Source: Selaginella moellendorffii
Lineage: Eukaryota > Streptophyta > Lycopodiopsida > Selaginellales > Selaginellaceae
Direction of reading: 5' to 3'
DNA: 64,000 bases
NCBI RefSeq assembly: GCF_000143415.4
Contig: NW_003314273.1
Span: forward strand, 2,268,081 to 2,332,080
Made by a program: the position numbers and the translations under genes. The first letter of the stretch is position 1, and every line of letters starts with the position of its first letter. A model generated the notes under the pieces. The model did not search any database. It had not been told where the DNA came from and worked only from the letters and a program-made list of their open reading frames with translations. This document shows positions 11,192-24,037 of the stretch, piece after piece.

Positions 11192-14100
11192 TTATGCAGG
11201 TGCCCTGGACCTTGCGCGATTGATAGCTTGCCTGTAAAGCTCGATGTACTGATCAGCGGAGGAGTCCCAGCTAAAGTCTAGCCGCATTGTCTTCTTCACA
11301 AGCTGTTGCCACCACCCGGGCTTTTCCAAGTAGTACTTGATTGCACGATCTAGTGCGTAGTTCAATCCCTGCGATGCAAACAATGGTTTATGGAAAAAGT
11401 ATTTCAGAAAACAGCTAGTTGTACCTGAATTTCAGCCGCCGAGAAGCTAAATCCATTGCGTTTTTCTTCCGAAATCGTCGTGTCATCGACGTCAAAGACA
11501 CTGCACAGAACGTAGGAGAGCGTCAAGCAGCTCGTCATCATGCATTTGACGGAGAAAAGAACAAAGAGAAAAGAAAGACCTGTCATTTAGACCGCCTGTT
11601 CTACGTACTACTGGGATGGACCCATATCTCATGGCAATCATCTGCGCGACAAGGAAAGGATCTTCTTAGTTTGACAATTGAGGATAGCTACTTGCCTGAG
11701 TCAGTCCACATGGTTCAAACACCGATGGAATGACGAAAATGTCCGAAGCCGCGTAGATTGAATGTGCCAAAGGCTCGTCGTACTTTAGCAGCAACCGCAC
11801 ATCCGAATGGCCTTCAAACTTGTAAGAAAGTGCTTCAAATTCACGCTGTAGTGCAGTAAAATGTCAGGAACTGAAAAGATGAAAAGAAAGTCACTCGAAC
11901 GCACCTGAATTTCAGGAACAGGACTAGACCCCAGCAGAACAAATTGTCCACCTTTTTCTGCAGTGTGATATATTGCATGTCTTATCAAATGTACGCCTTT
12001 CTGGGGTACAAGCCTAGTGATGCATCCTATCTGAAATCCTGGTCTTAAAATCTCACAAAACAAGAATAGAAAAAAACTTACCAAGGGCCGTTTTTTGTCG
12101 ACATTTAGTCTCAATTGAGATTGAAGAGAAGCCTTGTTGGCTGCTTTGCCACTCAAATCTTCTGCACTGTATTGGTGCTGCAGTATAGGATCATATGAAG
12201 GATCCCAGGCTTCAACATCAATTCCATTCAAAATTCCATAGAACTTGTTTGAATGTACAGAGAGTGCGACTTGCAGTCCTCGGCCGGCCTGCACAACAAA
12301 GTCGTCAAGTCAAGTCATACGTAGTGATTAATTCTATTCTCAGTGAGTCAGATGTGTACCTCCGGCGATCTGACTTCTTGAGCATAAGTTGGAGAAACGG
12401 TCGTGACAATGTTTGAGAAAACGATACCTCCCTGAGAATAAAACATGAGAAAAACAGGAGGACTGTAAAAATACCACCTTCAACAGGTTCACTCTATCAT
12501 GCATGAAACTGTCCTGCATTCGATCCTGTCTGAATTGCTGCTGCACGTTCAAGCCAAAGGCAGCCAAAGCTGCAGGAGATTCCGTGCCTTGATACTCAAA
12601 ATTGTGGCATGTGAATGCCAACCGAGCTGAATTCAATCCTAAAGGAACATAAATGTCCCAATATAATGGTGCCTGAAATGTGAAGTTAGTCCGAAACCAA
12701 GTTACATAAGAGTAAAATACATACTACTGCTGCAGAAGTCCAGTCATGGCTGTGGATTATGTCAGGCCTTTTGTTGCTTTGCAGAAGAAACTCTAAAGCA
12801 GCACGGCAGAAATACGTAAACCTCCTAAAGTCGTCTCTTTCACCATAGACGGTGCGCCTCGTGAAGAAATTTGCCGGATGAAAGGGCTCAATAAAATAAA
12901 CAGGGAGACCTGCAAGCGCAAATTGCTCAAGCGTAACAAGTATGACGAGATTCTGATCACCTTCAACAGTGCCCAGCCAAACTTTGTTTTTGAAAGTTTT
13001 GTTGTCGAAAAACGATAAAAGCTCCATATCTAGAACCTATCAAGTAGAGATGGCTGAGGGACCGGTAGAAAAAATCAATACCTTCAAGTTTTTTATGCGA
13101 TCGTAATCCATGCAGTCGTATTTGGGAAGGATGATCTCAACCAAGTGGTCTTTCCTTTGCAAGGATCGGCTTAAACCAGTCACAACATCCCCCAGGCCAC
13201 CAACCTGGTAATACCAAGATTGGTTATATCAGACGCTTATACAACCACAATTTTACCTTCGCAACTGGTGCCATTTCTGCTGCGATGTGAACAACGTACA
13301 GCCCCGGCCTGCGAGTGAAGAATGCAAGAATGAAAAGGAAGCACTCTCATTCCAGACACTAACCTCTTTCGATCGTTGACAAGCTTCAAGAGACCAGACA
13401 TGATCTCCTCGTTGCTCTTTTCCTGCAGCTGGACAAATGCATCTCGAAGTCGTGCATCTCTGCGCCATGCCATTAGCATTAGTTCCTCGCCATCCTCAAC
13501 AGTGATAACTTTATCCAGCATCCACGCATCTATACGAAGATGTATACCCGTCCAGAAATCCCATGGCATTTCTCCTGCTGGAACCTGTAATATCCCCGAC
13601 TTTTTTTCTGATTTCAGACGCTCAAGCCTGGCCTGAAAGCCTTCCACCTCCGCTTGATAAGTTTGCAGCTGTGCTCGTATTTCGGCATCCGATTCCAGTA
13701 GCCGGTGCTGTAACAGCTGAACCTGTTCCTTGAGAGCTTTCTTGTCAGCTTGAGCGTGTTCTAGAAGTATTTTCTGACTCTCGGCCTGAGCCAATTGTAC
13801 TAGCAGCTTCTTGACCTGTTCTTGTAGCATGCGGTTCTCCAAAAGTAGCCTATCGTTTGTGCTTCCAACAGCTTCCGAGCCAGTCGTCGTAGGAGAAAGC
13901 ATTTGCTCGGACAGTTTGAATGCTTCTGTAGCTGATAGCTCGGCAACTTGAAGCTCCATTTGCAGCTTACGAATATTTTCCTTGAGTGTATCGTTTTCAG
14001 CCTTTGCGTTCTTGAGGTCCGTAAGGGACACCGTGTTCTCTTCCAGCCTCGACTCTAACGACTGGAGCCTGTCTTGAAGCTCTGTTTTATCATTTTGTAG

Positions 14101-15151
14101 TTGTTTCAGCAGCTCATCCTTGCTTCTCAGATCGGCAAGACTTGCTTTCAGTGATTCCACCTCCTCCTCAAATTTAGTACCTTTGAGACTAGAGCTTTTG
14201 GTTGTCAGGGCCTGTTGTTGCGAGTCCTCTTTCTCCTTCAGCTTCTTTTGGAGGATTTGCACCTCGTCCTGGAGCATTTCATTCTTTAATCTCTCTTGCT
14301 CGGCCAGCTTTATCTTTGCACTTGACTCGGCCAGCCTCGTCCGCAACACCTCTACTTCTGCTCGCAAGCTATCCTTCTCCCGGCGAGATTCCTGGAGGTC
14401 TTTGAGCGCTCGAGCTCGGACCTGGTTCAAGAGTAGAATATCTTCAACCAGAACATTTCAATCAGGACGTGAACACGATCGAAAACTCAAGGCCTGTTAA
14501 GGACAGTACCCACTTTTTTCGGCTTCTCTGATCATTAGCAGCAGGTCTTCAATGCTAACACTGAAGGACCGCTTCTCTTCCACGTCCAGACTTTCCTCAG
14601 TCTATACAAAAAGAAGGAAGAAAAGAACGTATGAGAAAGTTGGTATTTCAAACTGCTGCTATGGAGAACCTTGGAGTCCTTCGATGGAAAGAATGGACCG
14701 TTTGCCAGCATTTGGACATTCTTCTCCCCCTCGGAGCCCTCATCTCTCGCCTCTTCCGATGGAAAATCCTCGGCATCAACCGCGAGACGCTCTCGGGCGC
14801 TCTTCTCCGCTTGTAATCTTTTCCTGCGAGGTAGCGAGTCAGAGAAGAGAAAGAAGAAAAGCGAGAAAGAATGCTCTACAAGGATTTCGATGGATAATAC
14901 CTTAGATTCTTGTGGCGCAGCCGGCAGGACGTGAAGACGAGCCTCGGGCATGGATTGCAATGGCCGATCCAGGAGTCCCCGTGCAGCTTCCTCAAGCTGG
15001 CGATGGAGCTGAGCGATCGCGCCGCCGCGACGGTAATCATCCCCCCGGTGGTGAGGGCCATCTCTGTGCTCATCCAGAGAGAATTTGGGGCGGCATTGGC
15101 GATCATCACCCCGCCTCCGCCATAGCCACAGCGAGCCAACCACAGAGTCAC
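11192..15151 (-). CDS. SS4: Starch synthase IV (GT5, plastid, granule initiation)
   Basis: Sixteen exons were placed by splice sites: 15151..14901, 14823..14670, 14601..14514, 14441..13364, 13308..13257, 13204..13082, 13036..12961, 12909..12725, 12672..12478, 12431..12360, 12288..12082, 12030..11905, 11845..11696, 11641..11580, 11500..11425 and 11368..11192. They sum to 3,072 bases, 1,023 aa, like angiosperm SSIV. The N-terminus is a plausible transit peptide, followed by NILLLNQ and a long coiled coil (about residues 165-480) typical of SSIV. The GT5 domain starts near residue 525 with [20 protein letters not shown] (KxGGL ADP-glucose loop) and ends with [11 protein letters not shown] and RTGGLND. 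It transfers glucose from ADP-glucose and is known to start starch granules. Intron 13 is GC-AG (CAG|GCAAGT at 11695). Confidence 0.95.
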
Positions 15152-15331
15152 GATTTATTCGCTTAGGGATTTCGATAAAAGGGAAACGCTAAAAAATATA
15201 CCGTACTACAATAATCACAAAATTCCGTACAATGGAAGTTTGTGAAAAAGTAAAACACTGTTCTTTCAGCATCATCATCATCATCCTATAGACAAGGTGG
15301 TGTTTTTGTGATGGTACAAAAGCATCAATTT

Positions 15332-18325
15332 TTACATGCTCGCGGCTCTCTCGAGCTCCAATTCTTCCTCCGCCTGAGAAGAGATTTCCAAAACAGAATG
15401 AGGACGATCGGAAGTAGCAAACTCTAGAATGCTTTACCTGTGTCTCCAAGTATCGCACAAACGCGCCGTCTCCACGCAAGATCTTGGCACCCGAGCCACT
15501 GTTCTCGGGAGTTCCTACTGATGCTTCGTCGATCACCACGGCGTCAATGCGCTCCATCGCGCTCTGGGACTCCGGGATCTGGAGAATAGCTAAAAAGTGA
15601 GGAGAAGAGAAAAGAGGGAACGTTAAACGCACCTCAAACATGGCATCGGTGAGGATCTGTTCCATGAGGGAACGTAGGCCACGAGCACCTGTGTTCTTGG
15701 CCATTGCTTTCTGAGCAATCTTTCGCAGTGCACCATCCGTGTAATGTAGTCGCGCCTGAAAGAAGAATCCATCACCGTGTAGAGAAGTTTTGCAAAGAAA
15801 GCACGGTGTACTTACGTTGTTCATTGCAAACATTTTCTTATACTGCTTCCCAAGAGCGTTCTTCGGCTCCACTAGAACCTGAAAAGCAAGGCCGTCCGTC
15901 AGAACTTGTTTTCTGTTGTAGAAGTCAAGTTACCTGCACAAGCTCGTCTTCTGACAACGCTGCGAGACTTACAAGAACAGGAAACCTCCCAACGAATTCC
16001 GGAATTAATCCGTATGCTATAAGATCGCTACTCTCAACCTGTGTAGAGCACCGGTCAGATTGGGTAAGAACGTTAGTTTAGCACCTTCTCAAGAAGTGAC
16101 GATGTTACAGCCGCACTAGAGGGGCCACCAGCCCTCATATTTGCTCGGACAGGTGCTCCAAAACCTATCGACGAGTCCTGTCTCCTGAAAACAATCTCAT
16201 TGTGAGCCGATGTTCAAGTTTTCGAAAGATAAACCTCTCAGAAACTGTCTTTTCCAGATCAACGAAAGCCCCTCCACATATGAACAAAATATCTTTCGTA
16301 TCCACCTAAAAACAAGACAGATTGTAACGGTTATTCACTCAAAAATAGACGACCGCACTTGCCTGGATATGATCCCCGCGAGGATGCTTTCTAGCACCTT
16401 TCTCGGGTACATTGACAATCTGCAGGATAATCACACTAAGCTGGCAGTGGAACAGTAGAACTAACCGTTCCTTCAAGCATCTTCAACAGAGCTTGCTGAA
16501 CGCCTTCGCCGGAAACGTCCCTACTTATGTTGAGACTCTCCGCCTGTGACGACAAAAGGAAAAAAATTTGTCAAAACCAAATTTGACCAGGCAGAAAAGC
16601 AGTACCTTTTTCGTTATTTTATCAACTTCATCGATATATACAATGCCCTGCTGAGCTGCTGGAACATTAAATTCCGCAGCCTGGTAGAAAAAAGAAACCA
16701 ACATCTGAAGCTACAAGAAATAAAAAGTAATGTACCATCAAAAGTTTGTACAGAATCGACTCCACATCCTCCCCGACATATCCTGCCTGCACACAGAATT
16801 ATTATTTCACGAACCGGGAGAGAAAAAAAAGTCCAAACCTGCGTTAGAGTGGTTGCGTCCGCAATAACAAAAGGAACATTTACAAATCGTGCAAGGGTCT
16901 TAGCCAACAGCGTTTTTCCTGATCACGACAAAGAGAGGGGTGATCAAATTACCAAACAATTTAGCAAGAACACTCAACCTCACCTGATCCTGTAGGACCC
17001 ATGAGAAGAACGTTGCTCTTCTCAAGCTCCACATCGCTGTCATCTCCTTCATCGTCGCTGCCAACAAGTTGGTCCAGTCAGTGCTCAGAGGATCACAATC
17101 ATGAAAGAAAAAGCAAAAAACGGAAAAGAAAAAAGAAAGAAAAACAAAAATCAAACAAATATCTACCCTTCAGACTTGTAGTTATTCTTCTTCGTCGTCT
17201 CGTAGTAAATCCGCTTGTAGTGATTGTATACTGCAACCGAGAGCACCTACAAATACAAAAACCAACGCAGCCATTAGCGACGTCTCGAAGCGGCCGAAAC
17301 AATAAATAAGAAAGATCTCAATAGCTCACCTTCTTGGCACGTCCCTGGCCGATGACATACTTGTCAAGAGCATCACAAATCTCCTTCGGCGTGGGTAATT
17401 CCTTACCCAAGTTCGAGCCACCCCAAGTGTCCTTCACACCGTACGAACCACTCCCTCCAGATCCTCCTCCCGATCCAAGCTGCGCTCTCACCAAGTTGGT
17501 ATTGGGAGGATACGGCGGGCACGGTGGCTGAGACATCGCTACCACCGGAGGCAAATTCACTCCAGCGCCCTGCTGCCAATGCTGTGGATTGTCTCCATAC
17601 CTCCTCGACCCTTCACCACTTGCTCTATCAAAATCAAACGGTCCTCCTCCAGTAGCCTGGCTCTCACTTAGAACCAAAGACTTGCCCCGCCTCGGAAACT
17701 TGTTCTCCAGATCCTTGAGTACGTAGCATGGCACCGGGAGCGACCAGTATGCTCCACAGTTCGGGCAGCAGCACATAGACTCGGCCACTTTGGACGAATC
17801 CTTGCCGGTTCCTCCTCCCTGTTGCAAGCTGCCCGATATAAACACCGGCAAGCTCGACGTAAAAGTGAGCGTCAAACCGGTCAGGCAAGTCGGGCACCGA
17901 GAAGAGGCCCTGAAGCTCCAACACCGCTCGCCCTCCTGCTCGACCAGCGAATTTTGCCTCTTCTTATCCACAGCATCGCTGACAGGAGTGGAGGATGGCG
18001 GCGATGGGGGTATCACCGATTTCTTCCTGCCTCCTTTGGGCAATCCCATGGCGCCCCCGGGATTTAGCTCGTCGCCCTTGTGCGTCGTCGATACCGCGGG
18101 AGTGGTGTGGAGCCAGGCTGAATTGGAGAGCCCGAATGGATTGCCGAAGAGCGCCGGGCTCGCGGCGGCATTGCATGATACGGATTGATAGGCGCCCGAT
18201 TCTCGAGAAATGCTGGCATCGGGTCTCGAGACGTACACCAGAGCGAACCTGGCGGCCGCAATATCGCTCAGCTTCCTCCACCGCGTCAGACATCCCGCCA
18301 TAGCACTTCTCGAGCTGCCGGACAA
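15332..18325 (-). CDS. CLPX: Mitochondrial-type ClpX, ATPase subunit of Clp protease
   Basis: A multi-exon AAA+ unfoldase. Exon 1 (18325..17330) encodes a basic, Arg-rich presumed mitochondrial presequence, a CPTC/CPNC pair (about residues 143-190) that may be a diverged zinc site, a Gly/Pro/Ser-rich linker and [19 protein letters not shown]. Later exons give [18 protein letters not shown] (Walker A), [28 protein letters not shown] (Walker B), [25 protein letters not shown] (sensor-1 and pore-linked region) and the C-terminal [12 protein letters not shown]. The last exon ends ELERAASM with TAA at 15334..15332. It is known to unfold substrates into ClpP in the matrix. An in-frame ATG at 18301 may be the true start. 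Its stop lies only about 180 bases before the SSIV start on the same strand. Confidence 0.93.
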
Positions 18326-18636
18326 ACCCTACGTGCGCATTCTCGGCTGGGAACAGAAAATCCGTGAAATTCTGGATCCCGATGGAGCTGCCAATCCGGG
18401 AGGGAAGAATTTCGAGCGAAATGGATCTAGAGCCCCGATCTTGACGAGAAACTGGCCGAATTCCTAGATTTTCCTGGCGGCATCGATCAAATACCCCACC
18501 TGGCCATCGCCGCGACAAGATTTGAGACGACGCGCCAACGCTCCCAGACGCCGATGGGGATCTAATAATCCAGCCCTCACAAGAAAACTCCTCTCTTTCT
18601 CCTCCTAGCCCAAGAGAGAATATTCAGTCAGTGAAA
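18326..18636. other. ClpX promoter and 5' flank
   Basis: GC-rich leader upstream of ClpX, then a short AGAGAATATTCAGTCAGTG segment at 18613-18631 that resembles one at 24438-24460. No gene is seen. Confidence 0.35.
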
Positions 18637-19077
18637 ATGGGTATATTCACCGCCGTTCAGTTCATGCATGTCTTGGCCACCGGCACCAGGCAGTCATCCG
18701 GTAAATCACCTCGTCTATTCACCGTTTTACTAGCGCTCGATCTTATCCACATACCGGCTGCCGCCGGTGTTTTGCGGCCAGCTCCGAGTCTCCGCCATGT
18801 GGCTCATTGGCCACTGTACATACGATTAAAAGATAATGGCGTGGTTGGTACATGGTTTCCAAAGGATATGAATGTTCCAAATGATTTTCTTGCGCCATAC
18901 TCCATGCCCGATGGCCACATTTTCCGTGCGTACGGAGATTTGACCAGCGTTTACTTTCCATTCCAGTGGAGAAATCTCCGCCTCGAGCTGCTGGCCGTCG
19001 GATGCGCTCCTCCCATCGTGGCCGCCCACATCGTCACAATAAAATTAGTGTGGAACCAAAGAAGGGTTCCGCCATAG
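18637..19077 (+). CDS. Unrecognised 146-codon ORF
   Basis: An uninterrupted frame from ATG 18637 to TAG, without visible introns. The product begins with a mildly hydrophobic stretch, has RLKDNGVVGTWFPKDMNVPND in the middle and a hydrophobic run near the end. I recognise no family. It lies between the divergent ClpX and PP2A B-prime genes, where 5' UTRs are expected, and may be non-coding. Confidence 0.25.
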   Translation: MGIFTAVQFMHVLATGTRQSSGKSPRLFTVLLALDLIHIPAAAGVLRPAPSLRHVAHWPLYIRLKDNGVVGTWFPKDMNVPNDFLAPYSMPDGHIFRAYGDLTSVYFPFQWRNLRLELLAVGCAPPIVAAHIVTIKLVWNQRRVPP

Positions 19078-19419
19078 CCGATCGGGGAGGAGGACAAGGG
19101 CGCCGCGCCGATGCTCGTCGCCGCCACTGCCGCTGCCGCCGCGCCGATCTCGATCTCCACCGCCTCGCCGCCGCCGCTGCCGCCGCCGCTGGAGCACAGG
19201 ATTTCACAGCCGGAGCAATCCCCGGATCGATCATGTTCTCCCCGGAGCGGCAGCAGCAGCGGCAGCAGTGAATCGAGGGAAATCTCACGAGCACAGGCAA
19301 GTGTGTGGGCTTTGCGACTGCTAGATGCGTAGGCCGGGGGAAATCTCGAGCAAGAAGGGGTTTTTGGGGAGCACACCCTAAAGAAGGGTTTTTGCTTGTT
19401 ACCACCAGGCAGTCCAGAC
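19078..19419 (+). promoter_or_regulatory. 5' leader region of the PP2A B-prime gene
   Basis: Rich in CCG and CAGCAG triplets. An acceptor ACCACCAG at 19402-19409 just before the ATG suggests a 5' UTR intron. A matching donor could be CACAG|GCAAGT at 19297, a GC donor like two others in this window. No coding support. Confidence 0.4.
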
Positions 19420-21023
19420 ATGGTCAACATAAAGCTCAAGCAATTAATTCGCAAGCCGTCGTCCAGGAATGATAGCAGCATTGAGTCCTCGATTGGCGCT
19501 CCAGCTCCTCATCCAGGCGGTATAATGCCGGGCTCTACCAGTGTTCCTTCCAATCCTGGCTCTCGGTCTTCGTCTTCCTCCTCCGGGCCGGTGAATGGGC
19601 TCCTCCCACTGACCAACTTTGAGCCGCTGCCGCTCTTCCGCGACGTTCCCAGCTCCGAGAAGCAATCGCTCTTCGTGAAGAAGCTACATTTGTGCTGCTG
19701 CGTGTTCGATTTCACTGACCCCTCCAAGCACACGCGAGAAAAGGAGATCAAGCGGCAGACACTCCTGGAGCTCGTCGACTACGTCACCTCGGGGTCGGGC
19801 AAGTTCACGGAGAACGTCCTCGAGGACATGACCAAGATGGTGTCGGCCAACTTGTTCCGGAGCCTGCCACCCTCGTCCCGCGAGAACAGTGCCGTGTCCG
19901 AGAGCTTTGACGAGGACGAGGAGCCGGTCATGGACCCGGCATGGCCGCATTTGCAGATCGTCTACGAGTTCTTACTCCGCCTGGTGGTGTCCACCGAGAC
20001 CGACGCCAAGGTCGCCAAGCGCTACATCGACCACTTCTTCGTGCTGCGGCTGCTGGATCTCTTCGACTCGGAGGACCCCCGAGAGAGAGAGTACCTCAAG
20101 ACCATCTTGCATCGGATCTACGGCAAGTTCATGGTCCACCGCCCCTTCATCCGCAAGGCCATCAACAACATCTTCTACCGGTTCATCTTCGAGACGGAGA
20201 AGCACAACGGCATCGCGGAGATGCTGGAGATCCTGGGCAGCATCATCAACGGGTTCGCGCTGCCGCTCAAGGAAGAGCACAAGCTGTTCCTGGTGCGAGC
20301 TCTGGTGCCGCTCCACAAGCCAAAGTGCGTGGCCATGTACCACCAGCAGCTGTCGTACTGCATAACGCAGTTCGTGGAGAAGGACTGCAAGCTCGCGGAC
20401 ACTGTCATAAGAGGGCTGCTCAAGTACTGGCCTGTCACCAACAGCCAAAAGGAAGTCCTCTTCTTGAATGAGCTGGAGGAGGTACTGGAGGCGACGCAGG
20501 CGTCAGAGTTTGAGCGCTGCATGGTTCCCCTGTTCCGACAGATTGCCCGCTGCCTTAATAGCTCCCACTTCCAGGTACACATTCTCGTCTTTAAAGTTAT
20601 TCTTCCTTGCCTTTTGACTCTCTTTTCCGGTTTTTTTTCTTTCCCCAGGTAGCGGAACGAGCACTCTTTTTGTGGAACAACGATCACGTCGTGAGCTTGG
20701 TGGCACAGAACCGGCAGACGATACTGCCACTGATCTTCAGTGCGCTGGAGATGAACAACCGGAACCACTGGAACCAGGCGGTGCACGGGCTGACTTGCAA
20801 CGTCCGCAAGATGTTCTCGGAGATGGACCCGGAGCTGTTCCAGGAGTGCCAGCGAAAGTTCCAGGAGGACGAGGAGAAATCCAAGGGGATCGAGGAGAAG
20901 CGCGAGATAACGTGGAAGCGGCTCGAGGCGGCTGCGGCCACCAAGGCCGTGAGCTCCGAGGCCGTGCTGGTGATGGGAATGGCACCGTCGTTTAACCAGC
21001 AGAGAACCATGGTAGGCGTCTAG
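19420..21023 (+). CDS. PP2A regulatory subunit B-prime (B56 family)
   Basis: Two exons, 19420..20574 and 20649..21023, join at a codon boundary to give 509 aa. After a Ser/Gly/Pro-rich N-terminus the B56 core is nearly canonical: [102 protein letters not shown] and [10 protein letters not shown]56 subunits give the PP2A holoenzyme its substrate choice by binding LxxIxE-type motifs, in cytosol and nucleus. The start is set at ATG 19420, giving [13 protein letters not shown]; an in-frame ATG at 19396 precedes the likely acceptor and is probably untranslated. Codon use is strongly GC-rich, in contrast to the block starting 3.5 kb downstream. Confidence 0.96.
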
Positions 21024-21509
21024 AAGATCGAGCCCAGCGTTCCCTGTTCTTGTTGGAGGATCTATCTCCACTGACCGGCTGCCCTGTAAATCGCCACCAA
21101 TCCAGAGAACCAGTCCCGGTGTACACAAAAACCAGTAAGTTCGTCCGAGAGAACCGGTCGGTGTCGATGAACCAGAACTTGAGAAGAATACTGCGGCTGG
21201 AGTTGCTTGAATATTTACTCCTGTTTATTGGTTGTTCTGTGTGTGTTTGTAGAAAACAACGCTCTCTCCCCTTTCTATACGAACCATCCACTTTCTATAC
21301 GAGCCACTGCTTTGCCGGAAAATTCTTTCTCTGTGCATTATTTTCTTCGGGAAAAAGCAGCAGCCATTTTGTTAGAAATGAGCTGCGAACTTACAAAAGA
21401 ATACCTTGATCCGTATTTACAGCACAGGTGCCAGGGGTTGATGGAAGGATGGAGAACAAAACTTGGTCGGTCGATCGATCTGTTTGTTTTTCTTTTTTTT
21501 CTTCTTGGA
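21024..21509. other. Convergent 3' flanks of PP2A B-prime and GAUT1
   Basis: The two genes converge here; the stretch probably holds both 3' UTRs. A T-rich run lies at 21482-21505. No gene is supported. Confidence 0.45.
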
Positions 21510-24037
21510 CTACTGGATGTTGCACTCCTGCAAGTAAGGATGATCATACTTCACGTACCTCGACCAGTAACCTTTGAATCTCGAGAGTCCAATTTCTAGC
21601 CAAGGTTTAAGGTTCCCATTGTAGTGGACAACGGCGGCAGCGTCGATATCCTCGGGCTCCACACCGGGGTTGTAACCGAGTCCCAGGACGTGCCAGGATT
21701 TGTCGAGCGGGTACGTGAGGTTGTAGAAGGTGATGAGTCCCGGAGGCAAGGTTCCCAGCTTCCAGAGTGTCCTATCCTTGTTCTGCAAGAGAAAGAGCTT
21801 AGCCACATCGTTTTAGACTTTCCAAAAAACGCTTACCATCGTTTGCCACTTGTGGTAGATTCCTGTGATGTCGCGCTTCTTCCACTCCTCCAGGTCGAAG
21901 ATGTTCATCCCGTAGGCCCAGCCACACGCGTTTGGATCGAAGTTCCTTGCGATGTGAGGATTGGAGAAGTTGAGGTACTTGTCGAATCGATGGAAGCTGG
22001 CTCCACAAGTCTCCACTGCACCGTTCACCTTGCCATGGAGGTCCACGGACCACAACGGAGTCAGGTCCTTTTGCACAACGATGTCGTCGTCCAGGAACAG
22101 GATCTTGCTCAGTCCCGGGAACACCTCCGGAAGATAGAACCTGAGATGGTTGAGCATCGACAGGTACTTGGGGTTCCGGTACTTCAGATTGGACGTCCCA
22201 GAAGTTACGCTCGTTGTCTGGTCCGGTTTGAAGTAGTAGTCCTTCATCGCTGCGGATTCCAGTTGCCGTAGGACGGGACAGTAGGAAGAATTGAGCCACG
22301 TAAAGTCGTCGATATTTTGGACGTGAATGGTGGCGTTGCCCGGGGGATTGTCCAGAAACCACATCTTCATGGCCCCGAAATTTAGGCGGTCTGTAACCAG
22401 ATGAAACACATGCTTGTCGGGTTCCTGCACAAACCAAGACACACAAGTCACATGTCTTTACAACTCCTGAAAAGTAAATGTACGTACCTCGGCGTGGAGG
22501 ACAGTGGAATTGACCACCACTGCTGCTGCAAGGACGTTGTCCGAGAAGAGCGCATAGTGATACAAGTCGTCGTCCTCGAGCTTTTCCCGGTTCGGGAACT
22601 GACGCTCATCTGGGGGCAGTACATGATACTGTACGTTGAGGCGCAGCGAAAGGCAATGCAGGCCTTTCGGCATGGTCTTGGCAGCAAGCTGGCTCAAGAA
22701 CGCACTTTGCTTCCTGAGTGAGCGCGCGTAATCTTCAGCTCCATGCAGCATTGCTCGCAAACCTTTGACTAGAGAGTTACAGTCGTAATTCTGCTGCCTT
22801 GCCTTGGCCAAAACCTGTCCCATGGCACGGATTTTATCGGGAGCACTGCAAGATAGAGACGCTAAGTTCCACTCGTAAGGTACTGCAAGGAAGAAATATT
22901 ACCTCCGTGGTAGCTCAGCATCAATGGTTGCGTCACCCACGACACGCTCGCTGTCTCTGAGACGTATTCTCAGATCGCGAAGAAGCCTCTGATTGTTGCG
23001 AGCCTGAGCAACCCCAATGTATGCTCTGGCCATAATCACTTGATCGCGAATCAATCTGACCAGGGAGTCTGAGTTTTCGTTTTCATCCCGCCTCCAAATG
23101 CTGTACTTGCCGAGTATCGCCCCATCCACAGCTTTGGAGCGTTTGATAGCTTCCTCTTCCAGGCGTGCCTTTTCTCCTTCATCCTGCTGGAGAAGCTCTG
23201 TCAGCCTTTTCTCATGTCTACGCAGTCTCAGTTGCTGCAAATCGAAAAATAAAGTGTGCATTTCAACATGCAACCAGATATGCAAACATTGTCAATCTGC
23301 GTAGACTTTGGGAGCTTACCTTTCGGATCTCAGCAGCTGGATCGGTCTTTACTTGAGAACTCTCGTCGGCAGTAGCGACAGTGGTATTCACATCTTCTCC
23401 ATGAGGCAGGTTTGGATTCACCACAACCTTTCCCTGGTCCTCAGCTTCCGCAGTTTTAACATCCTCAACAACGTTCTCCTGAACAAAAATAGCAATAGAA
23501 TTGTACAAGCTGTAGGTGGCATCCCCTATTTATTTACCTTCTTCGCGACCTCTTTCTCCGAATTCTCACGTACTAACGAGGACGAGTGAGATTCCTCGGA
23601 GTTTGCTATTATAACGTCGAGTACCTACATGCACGAAAAAAAATGGATCTCTTGCCATAAGAATCTCTTGCCTAACTCCTCACAACCAAAAGACTTAAAA
23701 CTTACTTGATCCGCTACACTGGCTTTCTGCCCGTTACGCGAATCATCCTGGAAGTCGAGAATTAAAACACGGAACAAATCTACAAAGCCAAACTCACATT
23801 GCTGGTTTGCGGCAATTCGCTCTTCCCTGAGTAGTTAAGTTAAAACCCCACGATAAGCAAAAAGAAAAAGATCTCACCAAACGAAGTGCTGAAGATCGCG
23901 ATTCTTGGCGCAAGGAAAATGAGTGGAGCGATCATAGAAACCGCAAGAAGCACCCCCACAGAGATCCGGAACTTATCATTCCTCACGCGATGCTGGGGAC
24001 CTGCCGCTGGCCCTCTTTTGGATCGCATGGTAGTCAC
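21510..24037 (-). CDS. GAUT1: GAUT1-type galacturonosyltransferase (GT8, pectin synthesis)
   Basis: Nine exons from ATG 24037 (or 24028) to TAG 21510. The first exon encodes a short basic tail and one membrane segment (ISVGVLLAVSMIAPLIFLA), a type II Golgi anchor. Small acidic stem exons follow, then a coiled stem with AIKRSKAVDGAILGKYSIWR, characteristic of GAUT1. The GT8 domain has HYALFSDNVLAA, HVFHLVTDRLNFGAM, LNHLRFYLPEV, the metal-binding LFLDDDIVVQKD (DxD), GAVETCGASFHRFDKYLNFS, CGWAYGMNIFDL, LGLGYNP and VHYNGNLKPWLEIG. GAUT1 is known to transfer galacturonic acid from UDP-GalA to homogalacturonan in the Golgi. The last two exons end at 21837 and span 21782..21510. I infer orthology with GAUT1 rather than GAUT4 from the stem. 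Confidence 0.94.

Noticed and set aside
19889-20471. Long alternative frames inside the PP2A B-prime gene
   Set aside because: Shadows of a very GC-rich real exon; products are low-complexity Ser/Arg or Gln/Arg runs.
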